In this document: positions 45,359 to 57,289 of the stretch, in pieces
Position numbering within the stretch: the stretch's first letter is position 1
Layout of the letters: the number at the start of each line of letters is the position of its first letter
Source: Undaria pinnatifida
Lineage: Eukaryota; Sar; Phaeophyceae; Laminariales; Alariaceae
Direction of reading: 5' to 3'
Length of the DNA stretch: 64,000 nucleotides
Assembly: GCA_012845835.1 (NCBI GenBank)
Contig: JABAKD010000023.1
Location: forward strand, 6,771,147 to 6,835,146
Notes under the pieces: generated by a model
Databases searched by the model: none
Told to the model about the DNA's origin: nothing
The model's input: the letters and a program-made list of their open reading frames with translations, nothing else
Made by a program: the position numbers and the translations under genes

Positions 45359-46401
45359 CGAGCCTGCTCCACGCGCTGCCGTTCTTGTCTCTTCCTGCGC
45401 TTGTAGTTCTTGTACGAGTTCTCCAGCTGCAGGGAATACCACTTGGTCACCTCGCCCACGGTCGTCAGAGGTTCCACCAGCAACACCGGGTGCAGCCCGA
45501 CAGAGAGCGTCCGCAGCAGCTCCTCCTGAGCGCGCATTTTCTCCGCCGCGGCACTTTCGCTTGATTTAACCTCTGCAGCCGCTGCAGCAGCCGCAAGAGC
45601 AGAACTGTCACAAGCAACACCCCCAGCACCACTGCCGCCAGCAGCAGCAGCAGCCCTAGCAGGCCCAGAAGAGCGAGCAGCGCCAAAAGTGGTAGCAGCA
45701 CCAGCATCAACAGTGACAGAAGTACTAGCAGCAGAAAAAGCAGCAGAGGTAGCACGGGCACTCGTAGGACGGCCATCACCGTCACCACTGCCACTAACAC
45801 CAGCAGCACCACTAGCCGCGGTAGCGGCAGGAGTAAGCGACCCTGCGTCAGCGGCGGGGGCTGTTTCGGTCGGAGACGCGCGCCCAGAGGAGTCGGACCG
45901 CCGTCTTCGCCTTTGCTGCCGGGCGTCCTGTCCTAACGCGCCTCCTCCAGAGCTATCCTTAGCGTTAGCTTCATTGTCAGCGCTAGCGTTGGTGTGGGCG
46001 TTGGCGTCGGGGTCAGTGTTGCTGCCGGGGTTGGTGTCGGCGTTCCCATTAGCTTCAGCATTAGCGTTGGTGTTGGCGGTAGGGTTGTCGCTAGCGCTAG
46101 CGAAAGCGACTCGTTGCTGCCTATCTCCACCACCACCACCACCACCACCACCACCACCACCACCACCACCACCACCACCACGCCCCGCCGCAGACGAACC
46201 GGCACCAACTACACCACTTGAAGTCCCGCCGCCACCACCGCCACCATCACCACCAGCGCCAACCCCGTCACCGCCAATGATTGCGCCGCCCTTGCAGTGC
46301 CCGGGTGACAAACGCACCGTGAACGGGCGGACGAGGGCGCGGTAGTGAGCGGCCTCGGTCTCGCCTCCATGGGCAACCACCTGGACGTCGTCGGTTAGAG
46401 C
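45359..46401 (-). CDS. UPL3-like: UPL3/TRIP12-like HECT E3 ligase, exon 5 (RPF...PL block)
   Basis: 1043 bp, phase 0 to 2. Acceptor CTGTTCCTACAG|GCTCTAACC, donor GGCTCG|GTGAGC. The start reads ALTDDVQVVAHGG, then RALVRPFTVRLSPG. A long Gly/Asn/Asp/Ser/Ala insert follows, with a (CCA)n-encoded Gly run at 46126-46185. The end has LHPVLLVEPLTTVGEVTKWY and a basic tail. In UPL3 the P-F-K-(L/V)-R-L motif is followed within about 15 residues by V-x-I-(D/E)-P-L-x-x-(L/V)-x-x-(V/I)-E-x-(F/W); here both halves are present, separated by about 270 low-complexity residues. A bridging exon for the K-L-R-H-Q-type helix expected between this and the previous exon was not found in 46.4-54.2 kb. Confidence 0.8.
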
Positions 46402-47257
46402 CTGTAGGAACAGAGCGACGAAGGCAGGGGGTTAGCGCTGTGCATGAACAGACTATACAGTAGGGCGTTTGCGACGACTGCCCCGGACGGCCGCTACGAT
46501 AGAGGTAGCACTTTCCGCTTTCTTTTTGTCTGGATTTCGGCATTAACCCAAAATCGTTGAAAATGTTTTTTTAAATCATTTTTTTCTTCTCTTCACTACC
46601 GGTACCTTTCAAGACATTAAGATATTTGTAACTGTCGTTTTTGTAAAGTAATCTTTTTCTTTTTCGTCACTACCTTAAGACATGATATTTTTCATCTGGT
46701 TGCGCCTTCGCTATTCACAAATCCGGTTCAAATGAGGAGCCTAAGAGAAACAAAAACGAGATGAAATTACGCGGAAGTGTGGTGAGTTTAAGCTATATAT
46801 GTTTCCCCATCTACCGTAGGGTACAACAAAAAAGAAAAAGGTTTCACCTCTGCCGTTAGCATGTATCCTGAGAGTTATCAGGGATGTACGTTACGGCGTA
46901 ACACGTACTGACGCGTAAGGAAGGCCCGCCGTGCGTAACAAGATTTTTTGCCGTAACGACATTGCGTCCCCTATCCCCGGCAGGAAAAAGCCTCCATGTA
47001 TAGTGGAAACCCTTCGGATATAACGTAGCAGCGTATCATGGCAGCGGTGAAGGCAACAAGCACAGCACACAGCGCAGAGCGCAACGCACAGCACGCAGCA
47101 CCCAGCATGGCTGGGGGCGGGTCTTCCTGGGGGTGTCTGGATGGTTCGTTTTCCAATCCAGTCCCTCTACTATTAGCCGAGGACACAGGCGGGCGTGAGA
47201 GGCTTCTCACGTTGGTGAACACCACAAAAAGGCGGCCCGTACGCGTCGCACTCGAGC

Positions 47258-47491
47258 ATGACCGCCAAGTGCAAGACGTGCAGCAAATCGATTGCAGGCA
47301 CTAACGAAAGGGTTGGCGGCACACTTCGCGAAATGGTCTGGCATGGGTGTCGCACCCGCGTTATCCGCTTTACCCATTGCGGCAGTTGGTATCAGCTGGT
47401 TGGTGTGACACGTTGGCATGACACCATACTCACAAGACGTTCAGTAAGAGTGGTACCTTGTATACCTGACACTTGGCCATCGTGCTCATGA
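47258..47491 (+). other. Small open frame, weak coding candidate
   Basis: ATG-started 77-codon frame MTAKCKTCSKSIAGTNERVG, GTLREMVWHGCRTRVIRF, HCGSWYQLVGV. The C-x2-C start is suggestive of a zinc finger, but there is no partner pair with clear spacing and no flanking splice sites I trust. The sequence around it (46900-47500) is not repetitive within the window. Confidence 0.2.
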
Positions 47492-48076
47492 AGCATGACT
47501 GCTGCAGTTGTACACGCGCGTGCACGCATTTTTATTTATTTTCAGCGATTTGTTTATTTTTAGCGACTTCATAATGGTTAGCGTGGAGAACCCGGGGATG
47601 TTTACTTTTCATCGCCGTGTTGTGCCGTGACGGCCAAACGTGACAAGAAAAGAAAGCCGATTTCCCGTAGCTTCCCGTAGCATTTTCCGCAAGTCTGCGG
47701 TAACGTCCGTTCCGTCCTGGTGTTTATGAGGTCGAACCGCCCGTGGCCCGCTATAACCAGTTATATTGGTGGGAATGCAAGCCGTCGACTATATATTAAA
47801 CAAATTCAAATACACTGCAGCTGTGAGATCGAATATTTTGTCGAAACTCATCTTTGCAAGCTGTGTGTGATACTCCGATATATATTCTTGAGGAAAAAAA
47901 CAAACAAAAAAAAACGTAGACTCGTTTGGGCTGGCCGGCGACACTTGCCCGGTTACAAGGGCGGTGGCTTAAACCATTTTCGATTTAGTTTTTACAAGAG
48001 CTTTGTCCCCTTTTCAACCTGCTGTAAAGGTTGAGCTGTAAAACTCGTTAGGGCCGGTCGGTGTTTCGTGCCCGGA

Positions 48077-48360
48077 CGCATGCCACGATAGAGTGTATAC
48101 TTTTTTTTGGCTATTTTTGTTTTCTGAATGACGGGAGTTCCTTGACCCAAAATTGTCGGAGAGCAAAAAAAAAAACAGTTTTTTTTTTTTGCACGTTGGT
48201 TCTCGTTGTGTACCTAGGCCATGGGATTTCTTCATCCGGCATCACAGCAGCTATATATTTCTCCAAAAATCACTTTTTGGGGAGAGAGGTCTTGAGCTCC
48301 CAAATTGAGGGGTAGTGTTGATAAAGAAAGTGGCGCACCTCTATCGTACGTAGCACGCGT
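48077..48360. mobile_element. TIR element, CGTGCTACGATAGAGGT family
   Basis: From ACGCATGCCACGATAGAG to CACCTCTATCG-TAGCACGCG. Contains TACCTAGGCCATGGGATTTC and TTTTTGGGGAGAGAGGTCTT. Confidence 0.8.
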
Positions 48361-48364
48361 CCCT

Positions 48365-48535
48365 TCTCAACCCAACGGCGGTGGCCAATTGTTTTCTCTT
48401 TAGCTGCTACGAGAGCTCTGTCTCCCTTTCTCAACTTGCCATAGACCCGGAATTTTAAGACATTCACATCCCCAGGTGGAACCTCCAAATGATGATTACT
48501 TCGAAGTAGCTGGAACATGCGACTGGTGTAGACTT
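48365..48535 (-). pseudogene. Possible coding fragment of a retroelement, unknown
   Basis: Minus frame LRSNHHLEVPPGDVNVLKFR, VYGKLRKGDRALVAAKEKTI, GHRRWVEKGRV. A second, more decayed copy of the K-G-D-(R/K)-A-L-V motif lies at 47925-48030 (minus; VEKGDKALVKTKSKMV then stop). Being present twice among repeats argues for a mobile-element origin. Confidence 0.35.
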
Positions 48536-49072
48536 GGTCTTTTTCTTTTTCTCGTCTTTTCAATCTCCGCTTTTTACTCTCCAGCTCAAATCGTAAGAGC
48601 TCTTAACCCTCAGCGCCCTTCTGGACAGCCGTGGTCACAGGTGTCTCCCCTTCCCCCCCCAGATACACGCCTTCAATTTGATAGCGCATGCATAGGGTTC
48701 AGCATTCCCACTTTTCAGCCTTTTATTTTGCTAAACTCAACGCCCTCGCGCTTTCCGCTCATCGTTCGTTACGCAAGAAAATAACTCCCTGGAAGCTCGA
48801 GCATACACTCGGTGAGATTTTAATTCACGACCTCGACGCTAGCATCGGCGAGATTCATCTACCACTCCACATGGGGGACTAAATTTCGCCGACTAGTTGA
48901 CAGCTGAACAATAGACGCGTGCTACCATAGGTGGATTAAAGTATACCACTTATAGGCAAAACTGTTCTGAATCTCATAACCGTGTCGGAATATCACATGC
49001 CTTTGTCGTTGGCAAGAGTCATGCCTTCTTGACACATAGGACAGGGGCCTGTTCAGCAAACTGCACTTTAAT

Positions 49073-50120
49073 TAAACCCTTTGGAGCTCTAAAAACCCCT
49101 CCCTATATAATTCCAAGTGAGTTTGTCGCCAAAACGGGTTTCCAACTGTCAAGGCGTTAAGCTCGTAAAGTGAGGACACCCCTTCTAGAGCCCTAAAAAC
49201 CCCTCCCTATACAAATTCCAAGCAATTTCGTCGCCAAAACGGGTTTCCAACTGTAAAGGCGTTAAGCTCCTACAGTGAGGACACCCCTTTTAGAGCCCTA
49301 AAACCCCTCCCTATACTAATTCCAAGTACTTTGGTTCCCAAAACGGGTTTCCAGCTGTAAAGGCGTTGCTTTTTCCTTGAAAAAAGAAACAGTTTTTGGA
49401 TAGAGTACATAGAGCTCTTCAAGCAGCCACCCTTAGAAGGAACAGAAAGGTGTACGCCTCTACCGCCGTACTTGTAGCATGCGCCTCTAAGTCATGTAGT
49501 AATACAGGTATTAAGGTATACCACTTTTTGGCGAAACTATTTTCTGAAGGACGGGGCTCCCTTAACCCCTTCAGAGCCCAAAAATCCCTCCCTATACTAA
49601 CTTCAAGTAAAATTGTCCCCAAAACGGGATTTCCAGTAGTGAAGGCGTTAACCCTAACCCAGTATCGTCGGAATATCACGTTTTTTTTTGTTGACAAGAT
49701 TCAGGTTTGTTGGCAAGATGCACGTTTCTGTACACAATAGGACAGGGGCCTGTTCATCAAGTAGTGTGGTGAGCTTGATGAATCCATTTAGGGCCCCAAA
49801 ACCCTTCCCTATACTATTTCCAAGTAGTTTTGTCCCTCCCAACAGGGTTACCAGTCGTACAGCTGTTAACCCCTTTAGAGCCCCGACACCCTTCTCTGTA
49901 CTATTTCCAAGTAGCTTTGTCCCCTGAAAGGGTTTTCAGTTGAAGGCGTCAACCCCTTTAGAGCCCCAAAACATCTGCCTATACCAATTCCAAATTACTT
50001 GTCCCCCCAAAAGAAAGGGTCCAGTCGTAAATGCGTTAACCTCTTTCGAGCTCCAAAACATCTACCTACAAAAATTCCAAGTCCCCAAAAACATGGTTTT
50101 CCAGTTGCAGAGGCGTTAAG
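49073..50120. repeat. MITE-rich block (about eight copies)
   Basis: Copies near 49073, 49170, 49272, 49561, 49778, 49865, 49950 and 50036. The copy at 49561-49650 interrupts a CGCGTGCTACGATAGAGG-type element at its TTAA. The last copy abuts a SINE-like 3' end (50120-50165). Confidence 0.8.
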
Positions 50121-50261
50121 GTTTAGTTTTCCCCATCTGCCGGTGGATTAAAAGAAAAAAAGAAAGCTGCTTGATACAATAGGGTGTGTGGGCAGACACG
50201 AGAAGGGCATATGCGTTAGGGCTGCGAAACGGAGTGAAAGTTCCACGCCCTGTACAAATAC

Positions 50262-50705
50262 ATTATTTGCTATTTGTCTGGCAGGCAAATACTCTCTGGA
50301 AAACCTGCGCAAATATTTGTCGGAAGCAAATACTTTCTTGAGAAGCTGCGCAAATATTTGTCTGGAAGCAAATACTTTCTTGAGAAGCTGCGCAAATATT
50401 TGTCTGCAGGCAAATACTTTTTTGAGAACCTGTGCAAATATTTGTCTGGCAGGCAAATACTCTCTGGAAAACCTGCGCAAATATTTGTCTGGAAGCAAAT
50501 ACTTGTTTGAGAAGCTGCGCAAATATTTGTCTGCAGGCAAATACTTTTTTGAGAACCTGCGCAAATATTTGTCTGCAGGCAAATACTCGCTTGAGAAGCT
50601 GCGCAAATATTTGTCTGCAGGCAAATACTCTCTTGAGAACCTGCGCAAATATTTGTCTGGCAGGCAAATACTGCCCTGGAGAACCTGCGCAAATAGTATG
50701 GTATT
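50262..50705. repeat. 42-bp minisatellite array, left block (about 10 units)
   Basis: AAATATTTGT recurs at 50311, 50352, 50394, 50436, 50479, 50521, 50563, 50605 and 50647, a period of 41-43 bp. Each unit contains the palindromes CAAATATTTG and usually CTGCAG. Because 42 is a multiple of 3, long frames run through on both strands; they are not evidence for a protein. Confidence 0.92.
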
Positions 50706-51044
50706 TGTCCAGACAATTATTCTGAAAAAACAGCTGTTACTGCAGGGAGGTCGGAGGGAGAGCTTAGCCGTATCATATGTCATGCGATGGGAGATTGGTG
50801 TCGGAAATACGAAAGCAAATCCCTGAAGCGTGCATCTGAAATATCTTTTGATCGGAGTGGAAAAACACAGGATCAGCCAAACCGAGAAAAAATGAAAATC
50901 TATCGACTACCTATGAGTCAACGGCCTTTTCGCGGCTGCAAATACACCGGGCTCAACGGCCGTATTTATGCATTACGTATGTACCCCATATAATGTACGT
51001 ACTTGTACGCCGAAGAGGTCAATATCTCCGCATCCGCAATACAT

Positions 51045-51410
51045 TGTTTGCAGGCAAATAGTTTTTTGAGAACCTGCACAAATATTTGCCTGCAGACAAA
51101 TACTTTCTTGAGAAGCTGCGCAAATATTTGTCTGGAAGCAAATACTTTCTTGAGAAGCTGCGCAAATATTTGTCTGCAGGCAAATACTTTTTTGACAACC
51201 CGTGCAAATATTTGTCTGGCAGGCAAATACTCTCTGGAAAACCTGCGCAAATATTTGTCTGGAAGCAAATACTTTTTTGAGAAGCTGCGCAAATATTTGT
51301 CTGCAGGCAAATACTCTCTTGACAACCTGTGCAAATATTTGTCTGGTAGGCAAATACTCGCTTGAGAAGCTACGCAAATATTTGTCTGGAGGCAAATACT
51401 GCCCTGGGAC
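51045..51410. repeat. 42-bp minisatellite array, right block (about 8 units)
   Basis: AAATATTTG recurs at 51080, 51122, 51164, 51206, 51249, 51291, 51333 and 51376, the same unit and orientation as the left block. Confidence 0.92.
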
Positions 51411-51889
51411 AAATACACGCAATTATTATTTGTATTTGTTATGGATATTTGTACAGGGTGTGGAAAGTTCGATCGAACTACAAATGTGTAGGTGCCGATT
51501 TCTTCGTCAAGTCGAATGCATATAATCGAAGTATACACGGTAAAAAACAAACGAATCGCTTGAATTTCGCGCGATTTCGAACGCGAGTCGTATGTGCAGA
51601 CATTTAGAAAGGGAAAAGAAATAAAAAATGAAGAATGAAAAATGAAGAATGAAAAATGTACTTCAGCTGCGAGATTAAACAAAAATGATTTTTACTCATC
51701 TATGCAAGGTGCGTGTGACACTTCGATCGCGCGCATTACGGGGTGTGTACATTGTACCGTCGTACCTGTAAGCATGCCTGCGTTGTGTCGATCAAGTCCT
51801 CCATGGGTAGCCTCCCGTCACTCCTCGCCGTAAATAACGCCTTACCAACCTAAGGGAACACCAGCAACAAGAGCGGGCGAGGCGTTATT

Positions 51890-52065
51890 TCATGCATAGT
51901 CGTGGCCATACGGCCATGGACCCTCGCATCCCACAATACCCCGGACAGGGAGCACGTTGAGTTTCTTTCACCCACCAGACAGACACCGCGTACACCAGGG
52001 GCGAAACGCCGCGAATCGCTGACGAGTCACATGAAGGGTGAGCCGCATCCTACTAAGCACCACAC
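51890..52065 (-). mobile_element. Second C-tailed LINE-like family, fragment
   Basis: Contains CGGCCATGGACCCTCGCATC and GAGTCACATGAAGGGTGAGC-type sequence of the family in minus orientation. No poly(C) remains at its 3' end. Confidence 0.5.
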
Positions 52066-52731
52066 GAGAGGAGGGGGGAGAACCTCTGCCACCACTACCA
52101 GCAGCACCACAAATCGTCACAAACCATCTGAGGCGTGCTACGATAAGAGATGCAGTATAGCACTTTTTCGGCCATTTCGTTTTCGGCAATGACTAGGGCG
52201 GCCCCTTAGCACAAAATCGTCGGAAACGCATTTCTGTTTTGCAACCTGATTTGGTCATGAATACCGAGGCCAACATCGGTGTTGTTCATCGGATAAAACA
52301 TAAACGCTTTCTAGAAACAAACAATCGGTTTTTTGGGTCAGGTATTTAGCTCCTCAAGCACCTTTCTTCACCGTGGCTCAGATTAGAGCCCCCAAATCTT
52401 CCCTTCCACTAACTTCAAGCAATTATATGTCCCCCAAAAAAGGGTTTCCAGTGGTAGAAGGCGTCAACCCAACAATCGTCGGAGTTTTCAAGCCCGTGTT
52501 TTGTTATGTGGCAACGTGTTTTGTTGTATTGTTATGTGGTTCATCGGGGACAGAACGTGCATTTTTTTTTTTGTCTCTGAAACAGTTCTTGGGTGAGATA
52601 CAATTGAACTCCTCAAGCCACCACTACCCTTGGAAGGCAACTGGGCTCCAAAAATGGTCAACAGCCTCGGAAAAACAATGGGGTGAAACTCTTCTACCGC
52701 AGCATGCGCTCACCAACAACACCAACGCGCG

Positions 52732-53207
52732 CTACGATAGAGGCGTAAAAAATCTAGTACTTGCAGGCTGCTCGATGAGCCGTATAGTTTTGTAATCTAC
52801 GGAGACGAGATTCATGATTCACGTATGTACGAGCGATATAGCATATATGGTATGGGGAAATGAGTGTTTTCTATTGGATGGTAGTGTGTTGTCAGAATGT
52901 CAGCAACCCCGTGTACGACGTACTCCAATAAGGCGCGCCAGTTTTTTTTCCGAGGTTCCCAATTTATGGAGCTCAAGAGACCTCCTCTCCCCAAAAAAAA
53001 CATTGCTTGGAGAGAAACATAAAAACTGCTATGATACCGCATGACAAAAAAAAAAATCCATGTCCTAGCTACCTACTCAACGAGTATCCGTCAACAAAAA
53101 AAAATGGCAAATTTCCGACGATTTTGGGTTAAGGAGCCCCGCCATTAAGAAACCAATTTTTCAGACGAAACGAAAAAGTGCTACCTCCATCGTAGCACGC
53201 GTCAAGA
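52732..53207. mobile_element. TIR element(s), CGTGCTACGATAGAGGT family
   Basis: GCGCGCTACGATAGAGGCG at the left and GTGCTACCTCCATCGTAGCA at the right, with extra non-family sequence (52770-52930); two overlapping or nested copies are likely. Confidence 0.6.
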
Positions 53208-53419
53208 AAAAAAAAAAAAGTCTACCGCCTTAGCTTGCGTCTATACTTATACATGTTACAAAAATAAAACTAAAAGCACGCCATATTTATATAAGTTTGA
53301 AAGGTGTGCGTGATACCTCCGATCGCGCATATATAAACCTTACCAGGTAGAAGGAAAACGGGCTCCAATAAGTGGTTCAGAGCCTCTTCGACCGTAGCAT
53401 GCGTTCGCCAAGAACACCG

Positions 53420-53752
53420 ACGCGTGTTACGATGGAGGTAGCGCTTTTCATCTAAAATGGTTTCTGAAACGGGCTCCTTAACCCCTTTAGAGCCCCCGAA
53501 CCCCTCCCTATACTAAATCCAAGTAATTTTGTCCCCAAAAACGGGTTTCCAGTTGTAAAGGGGTTAACCCAAAATCGTCGGAAAATACGCCCCCTTAGTT
53601 TATGCATGGTTCTCGTGTTGTGTACCTAGGCCATGGGATTTTTCATCCGGTAGCAGTTTTTCTTCTCTCCAAATCAGTTTTTGGGAGAGTTAGGCTTCCA
53701 AATTGAGCAAACCTCAGAAAAAAAGTGGGTCACCTGCATCGTACCACACGTC
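53420..53752. mobile_element. TIR element, CGTGCTACGATAGAGGT family, with nested MITE
   Basis: From CGCGTGTTACGATGGAGGTA to CACCTGCATCGTACCACACG, about 240 bp without the MITE at 53478-53567. Confidence 0.8.
53478..53567. mobile_element. TTAA-flanked MITE inserted in a TIR element
   Basis: Splits a copy of the CGCGTGCTACGATAGAGG family. The empty site in sister copies is CTCCTTAACCCAAAATCGTC; here it reads CTCC-TTAA-[MITE]-TTAA-CCCAAAATCG. This shows a TTAA duplication directly. Confidence 0.92.
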
Positions 53753-54263
53753 CACCGCAAATCACCACCACCACCAGCAACCACCAGCAACATAACAAAA
53801 GTTACCACCACTAACCAGCAACCACTGCCACCAGCAACACCACAAACATCACCACCACCACCAGCAACCGCCACCAGCACCAATACCACAAATTATCAAT
53901 ACCGACAACCAGCACCACCGTAGCTACAGCCACCGCCCCTACACCTCCTCAGCAGCACTACCCCCCCCCCCCCACCCACCACCACCATTGCTAACACCAC
54001 CGCAGTCGTCACAGAGTCATCATCACCACCACAAAACCACCACCACAACCAACCAGCAACGCCACCACTAGTACACCCCCCCCTTCCCCCCGCCCCGTCC
54101 CAACACACACAAACCGCGACCGCTACCGCCACCGTCACCGCTACTAGCACATCCACCCCCCTCCGACACACATACCAACGCCGCCACCGCTACCCGCCCC
54201 CCGCCCCCCCTCCCAAACACGCCAGCATTGACGCCACCGCCGCCACCACCACCACCAACTCAC

Positions 54264-56963
54264 CTCCAAGAAGAACGGACCACCCACAAGGGGTTCTTCA
54301 GTCGTCACCGGCTTCACCTCCACGTGATGGGCCATCGGTGCCATCAACTCAACACTCGGTGTCTCCAACGCCGAAGAGCCAGAAGCAGGCGCAGCAGCTC
54401 TGGCGTTCTTAGGCGAACACGTAGGAGGAGAAGCAGAAGCAAACCCGGCCGCAGAACTAGTCGCGAGAGCAGAAGCAACAGCAGGCGCAGCAGCAGCCCC
54501 ACCACCAGGAGGCGCAGAAGAAACCACAGCCGTAGCAATAGCAGCAGGCGCAGGCGCCGCAGAAGGGGCAACCGCACCCGCAGAAGCAGAAGCCGCAGCG
54601 GCAGCAAAATCGGAACAAGGGGCGACGTCCGGCATCGCTGCATCTCCCTCCTCCCCCCCTTTCCTCTGCCCCTCTCCTTCTCTCCGCCTCCCTTCCTTCC
54701 GCTCCTCCGCCCCCTTCATCGCCTCCCCGTCCGATTTTTTACTCCGCCCGGGTGGCGCCGACACGCATTTTCCGCTACCGTCGACGCCGGCACCAGCGAC
54801 ACCGGCACCGCCACTGCCACCGCCGTAGCTTGCTTCTTCCTCCATCTTGTCCGCCTGAACTCGCTCCTCGGTTTTCACGGGGCCGTGGGCGTCGAACATA
54901 GGGGGCGAAGCACAAACATCCCCGTTATCAACAACGCCTCCATCTTCCGCGTCCTGGACGCCGCCCTCTTCCGCTGCCACCCCCCCCCGTGTACCCTTCG
55001 TCCCAACTTCGACCTTTTCTACCGTTGCTGCGCCACCACCTCCTGCTCCTCCTGTTCCTCCACCTCCTCCTCCCACTGCTTGTGCGTCCCTATGTCTGCC
55101 ACTGAGCAACGCATGCAGGAGCGCTTTAAGGACTCCGCTCTCTTCAGCCTCAAACGTCGTGACGCCCATACCACCCCGAGCCCCACCCCCACCCCCGCCA
55201 CCACCACCATTACCAACACCCTTCCGATCACCGTCACCATCGCCACCATCACTACCGCCACGGATTTTAGACGCCCGACGAAGCTTCGATGACGACGATG
55301 CTGGTCGCGATGGTGGAGACGACGAAGATGAAAACGCTTGCGTGAGCGTAAATAAAGTGCGTCTCAGCTCTGCCACCCTGTTGTCTCCCTCTCGACCGCC
55401 GGCGTCACCACCACCGTCTCTACCGCTTCCGCCGGCATCGTCCACTCGGCGAGAAGCAGCAGGAGCAGCCGAGGCGGCAGAAGGGGCACCAGAAGCAGAA
55501 GCGGCCGCAGCGCCAGATGCAGCACCAGCAGACGACAAAGAAGATGACGAAGAAGAAGCAGCAGCTCCGGACGCAACTTTAGCAGCATCAGCAACGGACG
55601 AAAAAACACCAAGAGAAGCAGCAGCAGCAGAAATGCAAGCATCAGCAGAAGCCGCAGCAGCGGCGGAAGCCGCCACTCCCGTGCCCAGTTTATGCTCCCC
55701 CCTGTCTTCCTTCTTCCCCATTTTCTCCTGCAGGCGTTCCAATTCCAGCAACTTCTCACCCACGGGCTTGTCCTTCTCCTCTGCCCTCTCTTGATTTTCC
55801 CGCTCCTCCTTCCTCCTCGCCTCCCTCTCCCTCCGTCCCTGCTCAAGCCGCTGCAGCTCCTCCTGATGGTACCGCTCCCACCCTTCCCCCTTTTCCTCCT
55901 CCACTCCCCCCATCCCCGACACCCTCCCATCCACATCCATACCGTCTCCCTCAACCCCCCTCCCCACCCCCCCCAACCCAATGCCGACCTCGGCCAACCC
56001 CAACAACTTCCCACCCCCCTCCAACCCCCCCAACTCCCTCCTCCCCACCCCCGCCCCTTCTACTCCCTCGACCCCCCCTACCCCTTCTCCCCCGACCCCG
56101 GCCCGACCCACCCCTACCCTTCCTACCCCCACCATCATAGAACCCCCGCCCGTTCCAAGCATCTCCTCACGTTGCTGCCGCTGTCGTAACGAAAGAGCGC
56201 GCAGAGCATCCGCGACAGCGTCAGGGTTGCGGGCTAAATTCCCCCCCCAAAGCACTGTCGTCGGATCCTCGCCCCCTTCACCACCAACACCACCACCACC
56301 ACCAACACCAATACCAACACCACTGCCGCCGATACCACCAACACCAACACCAACACCACCACCAATACGAACACCACCACCACCACCACCACCACCGCTA
56401 CAAGGACTCGGCAACCGTAAGGACGGGTCTAGGCGTTCCGCCACAACCTTGAGCTGGGACAGGAGGGAAACGCTAGAGTCACTCCCCTCAACACCCCCCT
56501 CGATCCCAACACCACCCTCACTCAAACTTCCACTGCTGCCGTCGCCACCGACGGTTCCATCGCTACTTCCCTCAGTTCCGCCGCTTCTTCCATCTATTCT
56601 GCCGCCTTTGCCATCAGTTCCGCCGCTGCTTCTGTCTATTCCACCGCATGTTCCACCCATTCCGCCGCCGTTTCTTAGGTTAACGTCGCCGTCAGTTCCG
56701 AGGCCGGTTCCGTTTCCGACTTCCTCGCAACTTCCACTGCCAACACCGTTGCTAATTCCGAGAAACCCGTGGCTGATTCGGTTCATTCGGTTCGTCCGGT
56801 CACCAATCCCACCGAGTCTTTCGCCGCCAGTTCCGCCGCCAAAAACGTCGCCAATCGCGCCGCTCATTCCGCCGCCTATTCCACCGCCAATTCCAAATAT
56901 GCTCATGGTTCCATTGCTGTTCGGGAACGAGGAGATACTCCGTTCGTTTCCGGGGTGTCCCAT
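54264..56963 (-). CDS. UPL3-like: UPL3/TRIP12-like HECT E3 ligase, exon 4 (900-codon low-complexity exon)
   Basis: Exactly 2700 bp, phase 0 to 0. Acceptor GACTTGCAG|ATG, donor TTGGAG|GTGAGT. It opens MGHPGNERSISSFPNSNGTM and is mostly Gly/Ser/Ala/Glu tracts with islands of ordinary sequence: a Gln/Arg-rich helix near residue 262, a Glu/Lys/Arg-rich coiled-coil-like stretch around 390-440, VAELRRTLFTLTQAF near 525, and VTTFEAEESGVLKALLHALL near 600. The last island matches the S-T-F-E-(x)3-S-G-(V/I)-(V/L)-x-A-L-L motif of UPL3/TRIP12, and the 525 island sits where the family has its L-x-x-L-x-x-L helix. The C-terminal third is Ala/Ser/Pro-rich. Plus-strand Pro/Leu-rich frames opposite are shadows. 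An open intron hidden in the repeats cannot be excluded. Confidence 0.75.
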
Positions 56964-57289
56964 CTGCAAGTCGATAGGGGTCCAGCACCATGCAGCAAGG
57001 AAGTGCATACAGGGGGGGGGGGGCTTGAGTCGGTGCATACTGGACAGGAATGGCCATATAATAACCTACTCTTATTGGACAATGCCACCTGATCGAACAA
57101 TACCAACATCACCACAACCGCCAACAAAAACAAAAACAACACACCTCGGGCAGCACAACACTTCGATAACACTAAGTTACGTCATATGGCCTACCCCCCC
57201 CCCCTCCCCCCCCCCTCCACCCCGCGTGCGCCCATAAGTCTCACCATTTTCACCACCTCGTGCATGACAAAAACCCCAACGTTGACTCC

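Larger units (their letters stand above)
50241..51466. mobile_element. 1.2-kb element bounded by 20-bp inverted repeats and filled with 42-bp repeats
   Basis: TTCCACGCCCTGTACAAATA (50241-50260) is matched at 19 of 20 positions by the reverse complement of 51447-51466. Inside lie two arrays of a 42-bp unit and a unique 300-bp centre (50740-51040). Confidence 0.7.

Noticed and set aside
50262-51410. CRISPR-like look of the 42-bp array
   Set aside because: No unique spacers, eukaryotic context, and the repeat fills the whole period.
50148-51682. Long frames with 14-residue repeats on both strands (LRKYLSAGKYSLEN / FAQVLKKVFACRQI)
   Set aside because: The 42-bp unit is a multiple of three and lacks stops, so frames persist on both strands; no evidence for selection on either.
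55981-57237. Plus-strand Pro/Thr-rich frame opposite exon 4
   Set aside because: Shadow; the conserved T-F-E-x3-S-G-V island and splice sites are on the minus strand.
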